This document shows, piece by piece, positions 63,650-64,000 of a DNA stretch of 64,000 nucleotides; positions within the stretch are counted from its first letter, which is position 1, and the number at the start of each line of letters is the position of its first letter. The stretch comes from Carex sylvatica (lineage: Eukaryota > Streptophyta > Magnoliopsida > Poales > Cyperaceae). The stretch lies in NCBI GenBank assembly GCA_964058845.1, contig CAXKVR010000091.1, positions 124,001-188,000 of the forward strand, in the 5' to 3' direction. Both the position numbers and the translations under genes were made by a program. The notes beneath the pieces are model-generated. The model did no database searches, was not told where the DNA came from, and worked only from the letters and a program-made list of their open reading frames with translations.

Positions 63650-64000
63650 AGAGACCACATGCATGCATTGCAATGCATAGACATTTTTGTATATTGGACA
63701 ATAAATCACCGGATTCAAAGTCCAAATAACTTATCCAAACTATTCATCTTGTTCTCCATATTAATATGTGTTTGGATACAAAATTTTATATTTTTTGGAA
63801 AGTTTTTATTATTTTTTTAGATTTATTGAAATTTTGTTGTTTTTCAGACAAATTTGGACCATAAAAAAAGTAATTTTCAATAAATCTAAAAAAATAGTAA
63901 ACAAATTTTATAAAATATAAAATGTGGTCTCCAAACACATATTAATATGGAAAACAAGATGAAAGGTTTGGATCGGTTATTTGGACTTTGAATCCGTTAT
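63650..64000. mobile_element. Foldback element (copy g), cut by the window end
   Basis: After a (TG)n(TA)n(GA)n run the sequence shows the family core twice in inverse orientation: GTCCAAATAACTTATCCAAAC, then ATGTGTTTGGATACAAAATT and, mirrored, TGGTCTCCAAACACATATTA and GGATCGGTTATTTGGACTTT. The right outer arm lies beyond the window. Confidence 0.6.

Overview
This window is plant nuclear DNA: AT-rich, intron-bearing genes with GT-AG splice sites, plant protein families, and dense layers of nested transposons. It holds two recognisable protein-coding genes, both on the minus strand. The ABCA protein sequence leans towards a monocot, but the species cannot be fixed from the window. I saw no rRNA, tRNA or CRISPR.

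Genes. (1) 18484-22488, minus: an 8-exon cytochrome P450 of the CYP90 group, closest by eye to CYP90B/DWF4-type steroid C-22 hydroxylases. Its 3' end runs into a retrotransposon LTR and one intron has no obvious acceptor, so it may be a damaged or recently altered allele. (2) 37268-43345, minus: an apparently intact 18-exon half-size ABC transporter of subfamily A (plant ABCA/ATH type). I could splice it completely into 977 codons with Walker A, signature, Walker B and H-loop in place. Gene relics: a von Willebrand A domain gene (6470-8408), a zinc-knuckle ORF (17501-17986), a LINE C-terminus (35190-35594), a possible wall-associated kinase ectodomain (36276-36540) and a copia gag cut in two (25305-25499 and 27616-27752).

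Layout. 0-11 kb: intergenic DNA with a 3 kb Mutator-like element carrying a ~125 bp tandem repeat, and the vWA pseudogene broken by a Mutator-like element with a 9 bp target duplication. 11.1-16.6 kb: an almost full-length Ty1-copia element with very short LTRs, inserted in a GTAAG that looks like a splice donor. 17-22.5 kb: hAT MITE, LTR fragment, P450. 23-28 kb: CACTA element, split copia gag. 28-34.7 kb and 46.7-63.4 kb: two blocks built from diverged copies of the same segments, with CACTA-like ends and many ACGGTT-type motifs, plus a solo LTR and a deleted copia. 35-43.5 kb: pseudogene scraps and the ABCA gene. 43.5-46.7 kb: intergenic DNA plus a copy of the 24-25 kb segment.

The most unusual pattern is a family of about seven ~360-425 bp foldback elements (near 10.3, 20.9, 35.6, 39.0, 47.9, 56.0 and 63.7 kb). 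They share an inner arm sequence, while most outer arms differ from copy to copy and yet stay complementary within each copy. Copies with clear ends have 9-10 bp target duplications (Mutator-like). Several lie in TA-rich microsatellites, and one lies in an intron of each of the two genes.
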